This document shows, one piece after another, positions 6,301 through 6,541 of a stretch of DNA of 6,541 nt. Position numbers and translations under genes: made by a program. Origin of the DNA: Elusimicrobiota bacterium (GTDB taxonomy: Bacteria; Elusimicrobiota; Elusimicrobia; UBA1565; UBA9628); NCBI GenBank assembly GCA_028869495.1, contig JAGWRY010000025.1:1-6541 (forward strand). Reading direction: 5' to 3'. Position 1 is the first letter of the stretch; the number at the start of each line of letters is the position of its first letter. Below the pieces are notes generated by a model. The model saw only the letters and a list, made by a program, of their open reading frames with translations. It made no database searches and was not told where the DNA came from.

Positions 6301-6541
6301 CCTGCAGGCCCTGATCAAGCTCGGCGAGGCCTACGAGAAGGCCGGCGACCCGGCCGACGCGGCCGAGGTCTACGCGGACCTCGCGAAGTCCGCCCCGCGC
6401 GACACCGCGAAGGCCGCGGCCGCGCGCGCGGCCGCGCTGCGCAAGACGGCGGGCGGCGCGAAGCCGAAGAAGCGCGCGGCCGCGACGCCGGACCTCGTGA
6501 TGGAGACCTACTACCGCGAGGGCGAGGTGCGCCTGGCCGCC
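3335..6541 (+). CDS. Giant exported tetratricopeptide-repeat protein (YbgF/BamD-like TPRs), 3' end outside window
   Basis: The frame is open for 1069 codons to the window edge without a stop. Residues 1-19 form a Sec signal peptide (MKTILAVLAALTLAVPARA, cut after Ala19) with no lipobox, so the product is likely periplasmic. Residues about 54-1024 consist of about 25 TPR units of about 37 residues. A typical unit is A-x-x-x-Y/F-x-x-x-I/L-x-x-Y-P-x-S, then A-x-F-x-I/L-G-x-S/A-Y, then a D-Y/W or Q-Y turn; examples are YQKFISLYPDSP and LLDQYPGSDYAG. This YP-S pattern is that of TPR_6/YbgF (CpoB) and BamD proteins, which act as protein-binding scaffolds in envelope assembly; its partner here is unknown. 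No catalytic domain is seen. After the last repeat comes a basic Ala/Lys-rich tail (1025-1050) that looks like a natural C terminus, but the frame then re-enters a copy of residues 947 onward. It is probably co-expressed with thrS, an odd functional pairing. The real stop position is uncertain. Confidence 0.93.
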   Translation, partial: MKTILAVLAALTLAVPARAFSWGISDKPDYDPQAEDAAFTAATQMFQETGSDKMAVVQAFENYLQQFPRSPRAPDAEFLVGDAYMQYALSILKSENASKQTSTARLLAPRNPAAVNALEQARKAFSDVVRDKKSGLAASAQYRLGEVAYDGNDWTGAIQQFTKVGQDFPKSYINPEALMGIVYSDLALEQFSDAEAQLFLLGETYPTFLHQPAVLYAQGIVALHKGDYDGAERALKQVKTADAQFYLGKTFLLSKRAYLAAAAFENLISEYPNSELKEEAQFFIGDSFFLAEDFDGAIAKYQKFISLYPDSPLRVSAMFRIGSSYFQKKDYVEARANFQAVLDRYPKDFFAPLAQFFIAESYLIAGQYREALFAYTKVITQYPDAVKIAPIAFFKLAWCQYQVGDYMQTIQTGRNFIAQYPTHELAKNVYLIMANAQLQMNQWSDATSSFQRIIDLAPSSDIAEQALFSILKSQYDQKAYNSILTSYQFIFRHMPPSKSKWRSMSYLYAADAYLQLGQVDEAKVIYEMILKVYPDDPAAFYAQDGLAWSYTYKGDDQDALEARQKLQDMLAVANSSFTFSGLNELGIADSMFNQKSYDEAFQLYSKFVADNPKDPQAPSALYRSAMCSYRQSYYTQAIDLWRKLIAQYPNAPESAQARAQVADTLFRAQKYPDAVAAYQDLLKADPNGTAAPLAYLRLAQSAYNMKQDAEAVKQVEQLIALFPKAPEANDGLDILEAVFDRDKAYDFKTVLRGIVKSQPGSTIAGEAQFRLARRLFDAKDYASSAAEFQSFSVNFTNHPELPKAQFMLGESYFDEKDWQDAIPAYERLLDNFGKDDDTPLALFHLASAYYALEKYDDAARDYNRLLDQYPGSDYAGPAQFNLALAYKKLGKLDMAQYAYQKYVESAKPGDPQAQSALWETFQIQKDRKDFDGAVATLAQIRSSAGATPDLVMETYYREGEVRLAAGRPDAAMTVWEKMRGLKPEKSPFRLQALIKLGEAYEKAGDPADAAEVYADLAKSAPRDTAKAAAARAAALRKTAGGAKPKKRAAATPDLVMETYYREGEVRLAA
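6169..6229 (+). repeat. Direct repeat, copy 1 (61 bp, inside the TPR gene)
   Basis: This segment is identical base for base to 6481-6541, at an offset of 312 bases (104 codons). It encodes the residues starting ATPDLVMETYYREGEV, part of a TPR unit. Base 6168 (G) differs from 6480 (C), so the left boundary of identity is sharp; the right boundary is not visible because copy 2 reaches the window edge. Confidence 0.95.
6415..6436. repeat. Perfect 22-bp GC palindrome within the TPR gene tail
   Basis: The stretch is entirely G and C and equals its own reverse complement; the outermost pair is C6415 with G6436, and 6414 and 6437 no longer match. It encodes part of the Ala/Arg-rich tail, so the palindrome may simply come from GCC/GCG/CGC codons. 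It lies 45 bases before the second copy of the 61-bp repeat and could promote polymerase slippage or assembly trouble there. Confidence 0.7.
6481..6541 (+). repeat. Direct repeat, copy 2 (61 bp, ends at the window edge)
   Basis: This is an exact copy of 6169-6229, in the same reading frame, directly after the basic tail that ends KPKKRAAA. It is either the start of a second 312-bp tandem unit or a false join at an assembly end, where a contig re-enters sequence it already contains. Confidence 0.95.

Overview
This window is very GC-rich bacterial DNA in which nearly every third codon position is G or C. All supported genes lie on the + strand. Two of the products carry classical signal peptides, and one is a very large periplasmic-type TPR protein of the YbgF/BamD style. 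That points to a Gram-negative (two-membrane) bacterium. The mix of a TGS-less ThrRS, giant exported TPR proteins and small exported beta-propeller-like proteins would fit a high-GC Elusimicrobiota or a deltaproteobacterial-type lineage. This taxonomic guess is an inference with low confidence.

Left part (1-1303): the 3' portion of an unrecognised gene comes first. Its only histidine sits in a Gly-His-Ile-Glu motif downstream of a helical cysteine, which suggests a CHAP or NlpC/P60-like Cys/His hydrolase. It is followed, 28 bases on, by a small secreted protein with PQQ/beta-propeller-like blades. That second gene appears to be transcribed from an extended -10 box so close to its ATG that the mRNA is probably leaderless.

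Middle (1304-3332): a short AT-richer intergenic stretch holds a bulged hairpin and a well-spaced sigma70-type promoter whose -10 box lies inside a perfect 10-bp palindrome. The promoter precedes a complete tRNA-Val(GAC) with encoded CCA. Only 25 bases after the tRNA comes thrS, threonyl-tRNA synthetase. It has intact editing, catalytic, zinc and anticodon-binding regions but no N-terminal TGS domain. tRNA and thrS are probably on one transcript.

Right part (3335-6541): two bases after thrS starts a very long gene for an exported protein made of about 25 TPR units of about 37 residues. The frame is open to the window end. The last 61 bases exactly repeat a segment 312 bases upstream, in the same frame, right after what looks like a natural basic Ala/Lys-rich C-terminal tail. 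This is either a real in-frame tandem duplication or an assembly artefact at a contig end.

I see no mobile element, CRISPR array or defence system. The long minus-strand reading frames opposite thrS and the TPR gene are GC-driven shadows. The points most worth checking are the terminal repeat, the tRNA-thrS arrangement, the leaderless promoter and the hairpin/palindrome in the intergenic region.
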